From JBMNQH01 sp050944035 (GTDB lineage: Bacteria; Bacillota; Clostridia; Oscillospirales; Oscillospiraceae), in the NCBI GenBank assembly GCA_050944035.1, contig JBMNQH010000005.1, forward strand, positions 62,001 to 126,000: a stretch of 64,000 bases of DNA. The letters are read 5' to 3'. Position numbers and translations under genes: made by a program. The stretch's first letter is position 1. Every line of letters begins with the position of its first letter. The notes under the pieces were generated by a model. The model did no database searches. It was given only the letters and a program-made list of their open reading frames with translations, and was not told the DNA's origin. Below are positions 25,967 through 34,563 of the stretch, piece after piece.

Positions 25967-28096
25967 TTAGTTCTTTTCTTCCATCTTTTCGCGCTCACGG
26001 AGCGCATCTTTTCGGGACAGGTTCACGCGACCGCGCTCGTCAATCTCTGTAACTTTGACCCAGGTCATATCGCCGACATTGAGAACATCTTCAACTTTTT
26101 CGGTGCGTTTGAATTCCAGATCCTTGATATGAACCATACCGTCCTTGCCGGGAACCATTTCGACGAAAGCGCCGATCGGGATGATACGGACAACCTTACC
26201 GTAGTACAGAGCGCCGACTTCGGGCTCGAATACGATATTTTCAATGGTCTGGCGTGCTGCACGGCAGGCCTCAATATCTTCACTGGAGATGAATACGGTG
26301 CCGTCATCTTCAACGTCGACTTTTGCGCCAGTGTCAGCAACGATCTTCTGAATGGTTTTGCCGCCGCTGCCGATGACGTCACGGATCTTGTTGGGATTGA
26401 TCTGCATTTTGATCATCTTCGGTGCGCTGGCAGCCAGTTCGGTCTTGGGCTCAGAAATGCAGGGAAGCATTACTTCGTCCAAAATCTGGATGCGGGCTTC
26501 ACGGGTCATTTCAAAGGCCTTTTTGATGATCTCGTGCTTCAGACCGTCGTTCTTGAGGTCCATCTGGATTGCGGTAATACCGGTCTTGGTACCGGCAACC
26601 TTAAAGTCCATCTCGCCGTGGAAATCTTCCACGCCCTGAATATCAATGAAGGTGGTCCAGTCATCGCCGTCCTGAATGAGACCACAGGAAATGCCGGCAA
26701 CGGGTGCCTTGATGGGAACGCCAGCGTCCATCAGAGCCAGTGTGCTGCCGCAGATGGAGCCCTGCGAGGTGGAACCGTTGGAGGAGAGAACTTCGGAGAC
26801 CAGGCGGATACAGTAGGGGAAGTCCGCAACATCGGGGATGACCGGTTCGATGGCCTTTTCTGCCAGTGCACCGTGGCCGTATTCACGGCGGTTGGTACTG
26901 CGGCTGGCACGGGCTTCACCGACGGAGTAAGAGGGGAAGTTGTAGTGGTGCATGAAGCGCTTTTCTTCTTCCTCCCAAATGGTGTCCAGTTTCTGAGAGT
27001 TAGCAAGGGTTGCAAGGGTTGCCACGGTGAGAACCTGTGTCTGACCGCGGGTGAACAGACCGGAACCGTGAACAACGGGAAGAATGCCGGTTTCTGCGGA
27101 CAACGGACGAATTTCATTCATCTTGCGGCCGTCGACACGCTTGCCGGAGAGCAGCCAGCGTTTGACAATCTTCTTCTGCATGCGATAGAGGACTTCCTCC
27201 ATGTACTTGTCCATTTCGGGGAACTGTTCCTCGTACTTTTCGTGAACCGCAGCGATCCACTCGTTGACGCGATCTTCGCGGACATTTTTATCGGGAGTGT
27301 CCATGCAGTATTCCATGCCGGACATTTCGTTTTCGCACAGAGTGTCAAACAGCGCAGTATCAAAACCGGTCTGCTCGTACTCAAATTTGGGCTTGCCGAT
27401 CTCAGCGACCATCTGATTGATCAGATCAATGACAGGCTGCACCATTTCGTGAGCCTGCACGATTCCCTCATACATGATATCTTCGGGGATCTGGTTTGCA
27501 GAGGCCTCGATCATGACGACCTTTTCCTTCGTTGCGGCGACGGTTACGGTCATCTGGTTGTTCTTACGCTCTTCCTTGGTGGGGTTGAAGAGATACTTCT
27601 CGCCGTCCCAGCCCAGTACAACGCCGCCGATGGGGCCAGCCCAGGGAACATCGGAGATGGCAACGGCTGCGGAAGCACCGATCATCGCGGTGATTTCCGG
27701 GGAGCAGTCGCGGTCAACGGAGAGCACTTCACAGACGATGACAACATCATTTCTGAGGTCGGTGGGGAAGAGGGGGCGCATGGGACGGTCAATGAGGCGG
27801 CTGGCCAGAATGGCATTCAGACCGGCGCGGCCTTCACGGCGCATGAAGCTGCCAGGGATACGACCGACTGCATAGAGTTTTTCGTTGAAGTCAATGGAAA
27901 GCGGGAAAAAGTCGGTGCCTTCCTTGGGGCGAGGAGAAGCGGTAACCGTGACCAGAACAGTGGTATCGCCGTATTTGGTTACGACTGCTGCATTGCAGAG
28001 CTCAGCAACCTTACCGACTTCCATGACGAGCGGACGCCCGGCATATTCCATTTCATAGCGATGGACATTCGGGAATTCTTTTTTGGTAATAATCAT
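25967..28096 (-). CDS. pnp: Polynucleotide phosphorylase
   Basis: Phosphate-dependent 3'-5' exoribonuclease and component of RNA turnover, 709 residues. Two RNase PH cores are visible: FMRREGRAGLNAILASRLIDRPMRPLFP in the first (about 75-105), and TRGQTQVLTVATLAT (about 345-360) leading into the second. A KH domain follows (INPNKIRDVIGSGGKTIQKI, about 555-575), then a C-terminal S1 domain (about 620-690) ending in a lysine/glutamate-rich tail. It lies downstream of rpsO on the same strand, the conserved rpsO-pnp order, behind a long stem-loop. Confidence 0.97.
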   Translation of the reverse strand: MIITKKEFPNVHRYEMEYAGRPLVMEVGKVAELCNAAVVTKYGDTTVLVTVTASPRPKEGTDFFPLSIDFNEKLYAVGRIPGSFMRREGRAGLNAILASRLIDRPMRPLFPTDLRNDVVIVCEVLSVDRDCSPEITAMIGASAAVAISDVPWAGPIGGVVLGWDGEKYLFNPTKEERKNNQMTVTVAATKEKVVMIEASANQIPEDIMYEGIVQAHEMVQPVIDLINQMVAEIGKPKFEYEQTGFDTALFDTLCENEMSGMEYCMDTPDKNVREDRVNEWIAAVHEKYEEQFPEMDKYMEEVLYRMQKKIVKRWLLSGKRVDGRKMNEIRPLSAETGILPVVHGSGLFTRGQTQVLTVATLATLANSQKLDTIWEEEEKRFMHHYNFPSYSVGEARASRSTNRREYGHGALAEKAIEPVIPDVADFPYCIRLVSEVLSSNGSTSQGSICGSTLALMDAGVPIKAPVAGISCGLIQDGDDWTTFIDIQGVEDFHGEMDFKVAGTKTGITAIQMDLKNDGLKHEIIKKAFEMTREARIQILDEVMLPCISEPKTELAASAPKMIKMQINPNKIRDVIGSGGKTIQKIVADTGAKVDVEDDGTVFISSEDIEACRAARQTIENIVFEPEVGALYYGKVVRIIPIGAFVEMVPGKDGMVHIKDLEFKRTEKVEDVLNVGDMTWVKVTEIDERGRVNLSRKDALREREKMEEKN

Positions 28097-28121
28097 AAAA
28101 AAGGGACTCCTTTCCTTTTTT

Positions 28122-28198
28122 GGAGCACCTTCCGCTTAGCACTTGAAACCGTGCCCGAATATTCGGACCAAGTTTCAACTGCTAAAGGGTGATGCTCC
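28122..28198 (-). promoter_or_regulatory. Long stem-loop in the pnp leader
   Basis: About 77 bases fold on the minus strand into one long, nearly continuous hairpin. GGAGCA at the base pairs with TGCTCC, TTTAGCA with TGCTAA, GTTGAAAC with GTTTCAAG, and CCGAATATTCGG lies at the tip. It ends 25 bases before the pnp start. Long duplexes at this place in other bacteria are cleaved by RNase III and allow PNPase to repress its own mRNA; the same here is inference. Confidence 0.65.
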
Positions 28199-28285
28199 TT
28201 CTCATTTTATAGTATCGTAATATCAACCGTCATAAACACACGACGGTGCCGGAAACTTGTGGAAACAGAAGAAATCAATGGACAT

Positions 28286-28319
28286 AAGGGCTGTTCCGGT
28301 CAAGCCGAAACAGCCCCTT
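28286..28319 (-). terminator. Hairpin after rpsO
   Basis: AAGGGCTGTTCCGG (28286-28299) pairs with its near-complement ending at 28319, ten bases past the rpsO stop. The U tract is poor, so partial read-through into pnp is likely. Confidence 0.65.
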
Positions 28320-28329
28320 GTTCAAACAA

Positions 28330-28596
28330 TTACTTTCTGATGCCGAGCTTTGCAATGCAGGCACGATAGCGCTCGATGTCCTTCTTTGCAAGGTAGTCGA
28401 GCAGACGACGACGCTTACCGACCATCTTATACATACCGAGACGGCTGTGGTTATCCTTCGGATGCACCTTCAGATGTGCAGTCAGCTGACGGATACGCTC
28501 GGTGAGAATTGCAATCTGGACTTCGGGAGAACCGGTATCACTTTCGTGGGTACGGTTAGACTCAATAACAACGCTTTTCTGATCCTTTGTAATCAT
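28330..28596 (-). CDS. rpsO: 30S ribosomal protein S15
   Basis: S15 binds 16S rRNA early in small-subunit assembly. The 88 residues match the family exactly: SDTGSPEVQIAILTERIRQLTAHL (about 24-47), HPKDNHSRLGMYKMVGKRRRLLDYL (about 50-75), and the closing ERYRACIAKLGIRK. The ATG follows an AAGGAG site. It has its own promoter and a structured leader, and precedes pnp. Confidence 0.98.
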   Translation of the reverse strand: MITKDQKSVVIESNRTHESDTGSPEVQIAILTERIRQLTAHLKVHPKDNHSRLGMYKMVGKRRRLLDYLAKKDIERYRACIAKLGIRK

Positions 28597-28710
28597 AATT
28601 ATGGATCTCCTTTCAAGAATTCACAATACCCGGGTGCTAAGAATCGGGCGGAAAGGCACGGCACTTGCCGCCAGTATCCCGAATCCTGGCATAGGGGCAC
28701 AATCTAGCCC
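28597..28710 (-). promoter_or_regulatory. Structured leader of rpsO
   Basis: Between the promoter and the start codon the minus-strand RNA is GC-rich. Nested complementary segments include GGCGG with CCGCC, GGCA with TGCC, and CGGGAT with ATTCGG-type arms. S15 represses its own translation through different leader structures in several phyla, so this leader is a candidate; no known S15 motif was matched. Confidence 0.4.
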
Positions 28711-28739
28711 ATAATACCATGTCATTTGGCTGTTGTAAA
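28711..28739 (-). promoter_or_regulatory. Promoter of rpsO
   Basis: On the minus strand TTTACA (28734-28739) and TATTAT (28711-28716) are 17 bases apart, with a TGG extension before the -10 box. Confidence 0.6.
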
Positions 28740-28771
28740 GCATTTGACAAGGATTTTTATGGAAGAACTTT

Positions 28772-30592
28772 CTATTTTCCACCCTTTAACGCCTTCATAC
28801 GTAGGCTGTGATCCAAAATACTCTTACGCAGACGCAATGTTTTTGGGGTGACTTCCAGCAGTTCATCGTCTGCCAGAAATTCCAGACATTGCTCCAGACT
28901 GAGATTTCTGTGCGGAATCAGGCGAAGCGCCTCATCACTGCCGGAGGCGCGCATATTTGTAAGCTGTTTTTTCTTGCAGACATTGACGGAAATATCTTCC
29001 GCCTTGGGAGAGACACCGACAATCATACCGGCATAGACCGGAACGCCGGGACCGATAAACAGTGCGCCGCGTTCTTGTGCGTTGAACAGACCATAGGTGA
29101 CCGATTCGCCAGTCTCAAATGCTACAAGAGAGCCGGTATTGCGGCGGCTGACCTCACCCTTGAACGGCTGATAGCCGTCAAAGACGGAAGCCATGATGCC
29201 TTCGCCCTTGGTATCGGTCAAAAACTCATTGCGGTAGCCGAACAGACCACGGGATGGAACCAGAAATTCCACCTTCATGCGGGAGCCGACGGGCGTCATT
29301 TGCAACATCTCACCCTTACGGGAACCGATTTTTTCAATAACGGAACCAATGGAGTCAGCAGGAGCGTCTACTACCAGACGCTCAATGGGCTCGCAGAGCA
29401 CGCCATCCACTTCCTGATACAGAACACGGGGAGGGGATACCTGGAATTCGTAGCCTTCCCGGCGCATGGTCTCAATCAGAATCGACAGAGACATTTCACC
29501 GCGGCCGGCGACATTAAAGGAATCGGTTGCATTTTCTACCTCGGAAACGCGGAGTGAGACGTCCTTCAGCGTCTCGCGGAAAAGACGGTCACGGATCTGG
29601 CGGGAGGTGACAAACTTGCCTTCTCGGCCGGCAAATGGGCTGTCATTGACTGAGAAGGTCATTTCCAGTGTGGGAGCGGAGATCTTGACGAAAGGCAGCG
29701 GTTCAGGGTCGCCGGCCGCGCAGATGGTGTCACCGATTGTAACATCACCAATGCCGCTCATCGCGATAATGTTGCCGGCATCGGCCTCAGTCACCGGTGT
29801 GCGACCCAGACCCTCAAACTGATACAGAGAGACCGCCTTTGCTTTTTTGGGGGGCGCGTCTGGAGTATGGAAATTGCAGACGCAAATCTCCTGATTTTGA
29901 TGGATAACGCCGCGTTCGATGCGGCCGATTGCGATACGGCCAACAAATTCGTTGTAATCAATAGAAGAAACCAACATTTGGAATGGCGCATCCAAATTGA
30001 CATTTGGCTGGGGAATATAATCAATAATGGTATCAAACAGTGGTTTCAGATCAGTGCCGGGAACATCGGGAGAATAACTTGCGGTACCCTGACGACCGGA
30101 ACAGAACAGCATAGGGGAATCCAGTTGTTCATCGGTTGCATCCAGATCCATGAGCAATTCCAGAACCTCATCGATGACCTCGTGAATTCGCTGATCCGGG
30201 CGATCGATTTTATTGACTACCACGATAACTCGGTGACCCAATTCCAGTGCCTTGCTCAGAACAAAACGGGTCTGCGGCATTGGACCTTCTGCGGCATCGA
30301 CCAACAGAATGACGCCATTGACCATTTTTAGGATGCGTTCGACCTCGCCACCGAAGTCGGCATGGCCTGGGGTATCTACAATATTAATTTTACAGTTGCC
30401 GTACTCAACAGCGGTGTTTTTTGCGAGAATAGTAATGCCGCGTTCCCGCTCCAGATCATTGGAGTCCATGACGCGCTCCACAATTTCCTGGTTTTCGCGA
30501 TATACGCCACCCTGCTTCAGCATTTCATCGACCAGTGTAGTTTTGCCGTGATCGACGTGGGCAATGATAGCGATGTTTCTCAATTCGGACAT
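28772..30592 (-). CDS. typA: Ribosome-associated GTPase TypA/BipA
   Basis: A translational GTPase of the EF-G/LepA group involved in ribosome assembly and stress adaptation, about 606 residues. G1 AHVDHGKTTL, G3 DTPGHADFGGEVER, G4 NKIDR and the following VDAAEGPMPQTRFVL stretch are all present. The C-terminal half has the TypA-specific region LFGYRNEFLTDTKGEGI (about 435-450). The ATG at 30592 is preferred over a GTG three codons upstream because the AAGGAAG site then lies at normal distance. It is a single-gene unit. Confidence 0.96.
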   Translation of the reverse strand: MSELRNIAIIAHVDHGKTTLVDEMLKQGGVYRENQEIVERVMDSNDLERERGITILAKNTAVEYGNCKINIVDTPGHADFGGEVERILKMVNGVILLVDAAEGPMPQTRFVLSKALELGHRVIVVVNKIDRPDQRIHEVIDEVLELLMDLDATDEQLDSPMLFCSGRQGTASYSPDVPGTDLKPLFDTIIDYIPQPNVNLDAPFQMLVSSIDYNEFVGRIAIGRIERGVIHQNQEICVCNFHTPDAPPKKAKAVSLYQFEGLGRTPVTEADAGNIIAMSGIGDVTIGDTICAAGDPEPLPFVKISAPTLEMTFSVNDSPFAGREGKFVTSRQIRDRLFRETLKDVSLRVSEVENATDSFNVAGRGEMSLSILIETMRREGYEFQVSPPRVLYQEVDGVLCEPIERLVVDAPADSIGSVIEKIGSRKGEMLQMTPVGSRMKVEFLVPSRGLFGYRNEFLTDTKGEGIMASVFDGYQPFKGEVSRRNTGSLVAFETGESVTYGLFNAQERGALFIGPGVPVYAGMIVGVSPKAEDISVNVCKKKQLTNMRASGSDEALRLIPHRNLSLEQCLEFLADDELLEVTPKTLRLRKSILDHSLRMKALKGGK

Positions 30593-30644
30593 TTTTAACA
30601 CTTCCTTGTGATATATAAAGACTCAATCTACCAATTGACTCAGA

Positions 30645-30673
30645 ATTTTATCACTGGTCCTGCCAAAATGCAA
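30645..30673 (-). promoter_or_regulatory. Promoter of typA
   Basis: On the minus strand TTGCAT (30668-30673) and TAAAAT (30645-30650) are separated by 17 bases, about 50 bases before the start. The rest of the gap (to 30938) is AT-rich. A small hairpin lies near 30733-30760, and there is no purine-riboswitch core in front of xpt. Confidence 0.6.
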
Positions 30674-30938
30674 GAAAATTCAGCCTGTTCCAGCAACGGG
30701 AATTCAGAATTATAAAGATGAATAAGGAGACTGAAATTTTCTTTTGTGCTTTCGGTCAGTTTCATGAAAAAATGGGCTGATTTCCATTCCCTTTATAAAT
30801 TAGAGAAAAAGAATCTTTGTTATTGTTCTGAATTTGAAATTGAGTATTGTAAAATAGAAGAAATTATTGTAAACTCAAGCTGAATGACTTTGATTGAAAA
30901 TTATAGAGAATTATCAGAAGAGAGAGGACAATCATATC

Positions 30939-31511
30939 ATGCAGCTTTTGGAAGATCGAATCCGTCGAGATGGGATTGTAAAAGATGGAAATGTTTTAAA
31001 AGTCGATAGTTTTCTGAACCATCAGATGGATGTGGTTCTATTCCGAGAGATGGGAAAGGAGTTCAAACGCCTGTTTGCAGGGGAAGCGGTGAACAAAATT
31101 CTGACCATTGAAGCGTCTGGTATTGGAATTGCCTGCATTGTGGCAGAAGAATTTGGTTGTCCGGTGATTTTTGCCAAGAAAAGCAAAACGAAAAATATAG
31201 CTGGTGACGTCTATACGGCAAAAGTTGCGTCTTTTACGCACGGTAAGGTCTACGATATTATTGTGTCCAAGGATTTTCTTGGTTCTGATGACAGGATCTT
31301 GATTATTGATGATTTTCTGGCAAATGGTGCAGCGCTCTCCGGATTGATCCAGCTCGTGAGGGATGCGGGCGCGACCCTTGTCGGTGCTGGTATCGCGATT
31401 GAAAAGGCATTTCAGCCCGGTGGCGATTTGATCCGTTCTCAGGGTGTGCGGGTGGAATCGCTTGCCCGCGTCAAGGCAATGGATCCCCAAAGCGGTGTGA
31501 CGTTTTGTTGA
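30939..31511 (+). CDS. xpt: Xanthine phosphoribosyltransferase
   Basis: A 190-residue type I PRTase that converts xanthine (and some guanine) plus PRPP to the nucleotide. The PRPP loop is ILIIDDFLANGAALSG (about 124-139), and the family opening MQLLEDRIRRDGIVKDGNVLKVDSFLNHQMD is typical. The ATG at 30939 has a GAGAGGA site; an earlier ATG at 30894 does not. In Bacillus this gene follows a guanine riboswitch, which is absent here. The neighbouring BMP/ABC transporter makes a purine-salvage block. Confidence 0.94.
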   Translation: MQLLEDRIRRDGIVKDGNVLKVDSFLNHQMDVVLFREMGKEFKRLFAGEAVNKILTIEASGIGIACIVAEEFGCPVIFAKKSKTKNIAGDVYTAKVASFTHGKVYDIIVSKDFLGSDDRILIIDDFLANGAALSGLIQLVRDAGATLVGAGIAIEKAFQPGGDLIRSQGVRVESLARVKAMDPQSGVTFC

Positions 31512-31586
31512 GTGCGGTGCTCTGAATCTGTGGTAATATGCGGCATTGCCGCACATTGCAAATAAATGTTATTTTTGGAGGAGAAC

Positions 31587-32786
31587 ATGAAGAAACTGTT
31601 AGCAATCCTTCTTGCAGCTCTGATGGTGTTCTGTCTGGTTGCCTGTGGTGGAACCGACAAGGATGACACCAAAGCAGACGAATCCAAAGAGGATAAGACT
31701 GCATCCACTGATGGCGAGAAAGACGATGTCCTGAAAGTTGGTTTCATCTACATCGGCGATGAAAGCGATGAGGGCTGGACCTACAACCACATTGCAGGCC
31801 AGAAAGAAATGGAAGAAGCCTATGGCGATGCAGTGGAAACCATCTGCAAGTACAATGTGAAGGAAGATTCTTCCTGCATCGATGCTATTGATGAACTCGT
31901 AGGCGATGGCTGTACTGTGATCTTTGCAACCAGCTTTGGTTATGAGCAGTTCATCGAAGAAGTTGTCAGCGATTATCCTGAAGTTACCTTCTGCCACTGC
32001 TCTGGTTACCAGTGTGCAACAGATGATTATGACAACACCAGCAATTATTTTGCTGAGATCTATGAAGGCCGTTACCTCGCAGGTGTTGTTGCCGGTCTGA
32101 AGCTCAATGAGCTGATCGAAAGCGGCGAAATCACTGCTGAAGAAGCAAAGGTCGGTTATGTTGGCGCTTACGCATTTGCAGAAGTTATTTCCGGTTACAC
32201 CGCATGGTATCTGGGCGTTGCCTCTGTATGCCCGGAAGCAACCATGGAAGTTGTCTATGCAAACAGCTGGGGTGACTATGAAACCGAATATCAGTGTGCA
32301 CTGTCTCTGATTGATGACGGTTGCGTCATTGTCAGCCAGCACTCTGACACCACTGGTCCCGCAGCAGCCTGCGAAACCGTAGAAGGTGTATACCATGTCG
32401 GCTACAATACCGATATGACGGACGTTGCGCCGACTTCCACGCTGGTTTCCAGCCACATCAACTGGGGCGTATTTGTTACCGACACGGTTGGCAAAATACT
32501 GGACGGCAAAAAGATTGCCCAGGACAACTGGGGCGGCACTGCTGATGGTTGGGTCAGCCTGGTCGGTATGAACGAAGATCTGGTTGCAGAAGGTACCAAC
32601 GATATGCTGAAGGAACTGGAAGATAAACTGGCGGATGGTTCTCTGTCTGTATTCTCCGGTGACTATACGGGTACCAACAGCAACGGTGATACCATTGATC
32701 TGTCTACACCGTATGTTGAGAACGCAACACAGAGTTCTCCCACATTTGACTATGTTCTGGATGATGTGATTACAGTCGTCGAATAA
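31587..32786 (+). CDS. BMP-family lipoprotein, purine nucleoside-binding
   Basis: Extracellular substrate-binding protein of a BMP/PnrA-type ABC importer, 399 residues. The lipobox LVAC puts the lipid-modified cysteine at residue 20, followed by a flexible Asp/Lys/Thr linker (about 22-48). The mature part begins KVGFIYIGDESDEGWTYNHIAG, matching the aromatic nucleoside-stacking region of the family. It precedes the ATPase and permease genes, separated by a strong terminator that would favour excess binding protein. The neighbouring xpt supports purine nucleosides as the ligand, but that is inferred. Confidence 0.92.
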   Translation: MKKLLAILLAALMVFCLVACGGTDKDDTKADESKEDKTASTDGEKDDVLKVGFIYIGDESDEGWTYNHIAGQKEMEEAYGDAVETICKYNVKEDSSCIDAIDELVGDGCTVIFATSFGYEQFIEEVVSDYPEVTFCHCSGYQCATDDYDNTSNYFAEIYEGRYLAGVVAGLKLNELIESGEITAEEAKVGYVGAYAFAEVISGYTAWYLGVASVCPEATMEVVYANSWGDYETEYQCALSLIDDGCVIVSQHSDTTGPAAACETVEGVYHVGYNTDMTDVAPTSTLVSSHINWGVFVTDTVGKILDGKKIAQDNWGGTADGWVSLVGMNEDLVAEGTNDMLKELEDKLADGSLSVFSGDYTGTNSNGDTIDLSTPYVENATQSSPTFDYVLDDVITVVE

Positions 32787-32805
32787 GTTCGAAGTGATTC
32801 CTTTT

Positions 32806-32841
32806 CGCGGAGCCGTAAAATAACGGCTCCGCGCCTTTTTT
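32806..32841 (+). terminator. Terminator between the binding-protein and transporter genes
   Basis: An 11-base GC-rich stem (32806-32816 with 32823-32833) and a run of six T at 32836-32841. Confidence 0.9.
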
Positions 32842-33030
32842 ATGCGCTGTTCGGTAGAGTGTAGAAAAAGACCGTTGTGCGTTTTATGCGAATCTGTCAG
32901 GTATTCCGTCGGATTCGCATCTTTTTTCCCTTGTGGAATAAGGGGAAAGTGTGATATTATTGCAACTGATTGTTGTATAAAACACATGGAAATAAAATAG
33001 ATAAGAAAATTAAAAGAGAAAAGGGAGGAT

Positions 33031-34563
33031 ATGCAGTTGGAATTGGTCAACGCGATCCAGCTGAAAGACATTACCAAAACCTTTGATCATGTGGTGGCGA
33101 ACGATAAAATCAATCTGGAAGTTCGGCGCGGCGAGATTTTGTCTCTGCTTGGAGAAAATGGCAGCGGCAAAACTACGTTGATGAACATGCTGTCCGGCAT
33201 CTATTTCCCGGACAGCGGTGAGATTTTTGTCAATGGAAAGGCAGTAACCATCCGCTCTCCGAAAGATGCATTTGATCTCGGCATTGGTATGATCCATCAG
33301 CATTTTAAGCTGGTAGATGTTCTGACAGCTGCGGAAAACATTGTACTGGGACTTCGTGAGGGCCGCTTAAAGCGCAAGGAGATTGTTGCAAGGGTACGGG
33401 AGATCAGTGAGAAATACGGGTTCGACATCGACCCGGATCAGAAGATCTATGATATGTCTGTTTCGCAAAAACAGACAGTAGAGATTGTAAAAGTATTGTA
33501 CCGTGGAGCGGATATTCTGATTTTGGATGAACCTACTGCGGTTTTAACCCCGCAGGAGACGGAAAAACTGTTTCATATTCTACGCAATATGCGCGACGAT
33601 GGTAAGGCCATCATCATCATTACCCATAAGCTCCATGAAGTCATGGCAATTTCCAACCGCGTCTCCGTTTTGCGTGGTGGCAAGTATATCGGTACCGTCA
33701 ACACGGCGGAGACCACACCGCAGGCGCTGACAGATATGATGGTCGGACAGGCGGTCACATTGAATATTGACCGTCCAAAACCGATCAATCCGACGGAACG
33801 TCTAATTGTCAAGCACGTCGGCTTTGTGGACAAAGAAGGCGTGGTCAAGCTCGATGACGTCAGTTTTACTGCTTATGGTGGTGAGATCCTTGGCATTGCG
33901 GGGATTGCCGGCAGCGGACAAAAGGAACTGCTGGAGGGCATTGCCGGTCTGGAAACGGTTTCGGGTGAGATTACCTATTTGCCGAAGGATGGGGAACCGA
34001 TGAATCTGTGTGGGAAATCTCCTCTGGAGATCCGCAAAGCCGGCATTGAATTGTCCTTTGTTCCGGAGGACCGCCTTGGTATGGGGCTGGTTGGCAGCAT
34101 GGATATGACCGACAACGTGATGCTGAAAAACTACTGGCAGAGAAAGATGATCTTTGTTGACCGCAAGACCCCAAAACAGTTTGCCGAGGAGCTGATTAGA
34201 CAGTTACAGGTCAAAACACCTGGCATCAATACACCGGTCAGCCGTCTTTCCGGCGGCAACGTTCAGAAAATTCTGGTCGGCCGTGAGATTTCGGCTGGTC
34301 CTGCCGTGTTGATGTCCGCCTATGCCGTGCGCGGCCTGGATATCAATACTTCATATACGATTTATGATCTGTTTAACAAGCAAAAGACAAATGGTGTTGC
34401 CGTTATCTATGTCGGGGAGGATCTCGATGTTTTATTGGAATTGTGTGACCGTATTCTGGTTCTCTGCGGGGGAAAAGTCAGCGGCATTGTGGATGGACGC
34501 ACGGCAACCAAGGAGCAGATCGGATATATGATGACGCATGTGGAACAGGAGGCAGAGGGATGA
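33031..34563 (+). CDS. Nucleoside ABC transporter, double ATPase subunit
   Basis: A 510-residue fusion of two ABC domains. The first has a complete Walker A GENGSGKTT (about 43-51), the signature VSQKQTVEI, and Walker B ILILDEPTAVLT. The second has a degenerate P-loop GIAGSGQKELL (about 290), the signature LSGGNVQKILVGREI (about 407), and a non-acidic Walker B (VLMSAYAVRGLDI), as usual in the sugar/nucleoside CUT2-like importers. It overlaps the next permease gene by four bases. The start may be the ATG at 33031 or the TTG at 33037; the GGGAGG site is very close to the first. Confidence 0.93.
   Translation: MQLELVNAIQLKDITKTFDHVVANDKINLEVRRGEILSLLGENGSGKTTLMNMLSGIYFPDSGEIFVNGKAVTIRSPKDAFDLGIGMIHQHFKLVDVLTAAENIVLGLREGRLKRKEIVARVREISEKYGFDIDPDQKIYDMSVSQKQTVEIVKVLYRGADILILDEPTAVLTPQETEKLFHILRNMRDDGKAIIIITHKLHEVMAISNRVSVLRGGKYIGTVNTAETTPQALTDMMVGQAVTLNIDRPKPINPTERLIVKHVGFVDKEGVVKLDDVSFTAYGGEILGIAGIAGSGQKELLEGIAGLETVSGEITYLPKDGEPMNLCGKSPLEIRKAGIELSFVPEDRLGMGLVGSMDMTDNVMLKNYWQRKMIFVDRKTPKQFAEELIRQLQVKTPGINTPVSRLSGGNVQKILVGREISAGPAVLMSAYAVRGLDINTSYTIYDLFNKQKTNGVAVIYVGEDLDVLLELCDRILVLCGGKVSGIVDGRTATKEQIGYMMTHVEQEAEG

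Noticed and set aside
25901..28192. A 763-codon open frame on the plus strand opposite pnp
   Set aside because: It mirrors the strongly biased codon use of pnp and shows no domain features; pnp on the minus strand is unambiguous. Similar long antisense frames opposite argG, argJ, the UPF0210 gene and the BMP gene are rejected for the same reason.
30593..30938. A guanine riboswitch upstream of xpt
   Set aside because: The conserved purine-riboswitch loop and junction sequences were not found.
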